Source of the DNA: Clavibacter sp. A6099 | GTDB lineage: Bacteria; Actinomycetota; Actinomycetes; Actinomycetales; Microbacteriaceae | Direction: 5' to 3' | Length of the DNA stretch: 64,000 nt | Assembly: GCF_021919125.1 (NCBI RefSeq) | Contig: NZ_CP083439.1 | Span: 1,984,001 to 2,048,000 of the forward strand | Part shown: piece after piece, positions 63,289 to 64,000 of the stretch | Position numbering within the stretch: the first letter of the stretch is position 1 | Layout of the letters: each line of letters begins with the position of its first letter | The notes under the pieces: generated by a model | Seen by the model: only the letters and a program-made list of their open reading frames with translations | Database searches by the model: none | Told to the model about the DNA's origin: nothing | Position numbers and translations under genes: made by a program

Positions 63289-64000
63289 CCGCCGCACCTC
63301 CCAGGTGGTGGTCGACCGCGGTCCGGAATCGGCGTCCGCGGTCGGCGTAGTCGGTGAATTGGTCCATGGATGCCGCCGCCGGGGCCAGGAGGACGGTGTC
63401 GCCCTCCCGGGCCACGCCCGCCGCGAGCCGCACGGCGGACCGCATGACCTGTTCAGTGTCGCTCTCGGCCACCTCGAGGACGGTGACGTCGGGCGCGTGT
63501 CGCGCGAATGCCGCGAGGACCTCGGCGCGCTCGACGCCGATCACGACCGCCGCGCGCAGGCGTGCACCGTGGGCGCGGATCAGGTCGTCGAGCTCGACGC
63601 CCTTGAGGAGGCCGCCGACGACCCACACCACGGAGGGGAACGCCGCGAGCGACGCCGATGCCGCGTGCGGGTTGGTGGCCTTCGAGTCGTCGACGAATGC
63701 GACGCCGTCGCGCTCCCCGATCCGCTCGATGCGGTGGCTGTCGAGCTCGAAGCGCAGGAGCGCCTGCCGCACGACGCCGGGCTCGACGCCGTACGACCGG
63801 GCGAGGGCCGCCGCGGCCAGGATGTTCTGCACGATGTGCGGTGCCGCGAGGCCCACTGCGCGCAGCTCGTCGAGCGTCGTCAGCTCGAGCGCGGAGGTGA
63901 ACCGCTCCTCCAGGAAGGCGCGGTCGCAGAGGATCCCGTCGACGATGCCGAGGTCGCTCGGGCCGGGCGCGTCCAGGCCGAAGCCGATGGCACGCGCGCC
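63245..64000 (-). CDS. murD: UDP-N-acetylmuramoylalanine--D-glutamate ligase, partial (5' end beyond window)
   Basis: Adds D-glutamate to UDP-MurNAc-Ala. The last 251 residues are present, with the frame open at the right edge. Visible motifs are GLAAPHIVQNILAAAALAR (central/C-terminal junction), FVDDSKATNPHAA with the KATN substrate motif, VWVVGGLLKG, and LLAPAAASMDQFTDYADRG at the end. It is first in the visible murD-ftsW-murG-murC-ftsQ-ftsZ order. Confidence 0.96.
   Translation of the reverse strand, partial: GARAIGFGLDAPGPSDLGIVDGILCDRAFLEERFTSALELTTLDELRAVGLAAPHIVQNILAAAALARSYGVEPGVVRQALLRFELDSHRIERIGERDGVAFVDDSKATNPHAASASLAAFPSVVWVVGGLLKGVELDDLIRAHGARLRAAVVIGVERAEVLAAFARHAPDVTVLEVAESDTEQVMRSAVRLAAGVAREGDTVLLAPAAASMDQFTDYADRGRRFRTAVDHHLGGAADDTAPENDADPSRG

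Overview
The window is GC-rich (roughly 70 percent or more by eye) chromosomal DNA from an actinobacterium. The gene set and order (Wag31/DivIVA, SepF, the QcrCAB/CtaCDEF respiratory branch, Rel, an Ap4A-phosphorylase-like HIT protein next to thrS, pdxS-pdxT-yebC-ruvCAB-yajC-secDF) point to the family Microbacteriaceae, and a Clavibacter-like plant-associated bacterium fits best. That assignment comes from recognition of proteins and synteny, not from a search. I see no insertion sequence, prophage, CRISPR array, rRNA gene or replication origin. No stretch longer than about 300 bases lacks a gene.

Layout. 1-4.5 kb (minus strand): the 5' part of alaS, a small membrane protein, rpsD and rarA. 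4.6-7.1 kb (plus): a small Pro/Thr-rich membrane protein, a DUF349 protein and a solitary AbiEi-antitoxin-like protein. 7.1-9.3 kb (minus): the (p)ppGpp synthase/hydrolase Rel. 9.5-20.7 kb (minus): one long co-directional run thrS - HIT - pdxS - pdxT - yebC - ruvC - ruvA - ruvB - yajC - secD - secF - rhodanese, with many touching or overlapping genes. 20.8-21.5 kb: four tRNA genes, Gly-Cys-Val(GAC) on minus and Val(CAC) on plus. 21.5-31 kb: a glycerol/dihydroxyacetone region with a SorC-type regulator, glpD, dhaKLM, glpF and glpK, interleaved with a peroxidase, a DinB-like protein and a YchJ protein. 31-33 kb (minus): an SRAP-domain DNA-protein crosslink protein and trpD. 33-37.3 kb (plus): ctaE-qcrC-qcrA-qcrB. 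37.4-40 kb: an RlmA-like methyltransferase and a SpoIIE-type phosphatase gene split by an in-frame TAG. 40.1-43.7 kb (minus): acetyltransferase, ctaF, ctaD, ctaC. 43.8-49.8 kb: erpA, an M20 dipeptidase, a DUF3043 membrane protein, pyrD, nrdR, hisD and a flavin reductase. 49.9-54.4 kb (minus): dnaE and rluD. 54.5-64 kb (minus): the division and wall cluster murD (cut by the window edge) - ftsW - murG - murC - ftsQ - ftsZ - yggS - sepF - yggT - divIVA.

How the genes work together. GlpF imports glycerol, GlpK phosphorylates it and GlpD oxidises glycerol 3-phosphate to DHAP, while DhaK/L/M bring dihydroxyacetone into the same pool with PTS phosphate. QcrCAB and CtaCDEF form the cytochrome bcc-aa3 branch that reduces oxygen. 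MurC/D/G make wall precursors while FtsW/Q/Z, SepF and DivIVA place and drive wall synthesis.

The most interesting observations are: the nonsense codon in the phosphatase gene; a recurring leaderless promoter architecture (-10 box 6-8 nt before the start codon, no Shine-Dalgarno) at about eleven genes; an 11-nt palindrome shared by the erpA and ftsZ promoter/leader regions; and strong over-representation of GGATCC. I did not find a convincing new multi-gene system; most of the window is well-conserved housekeeping DNA.
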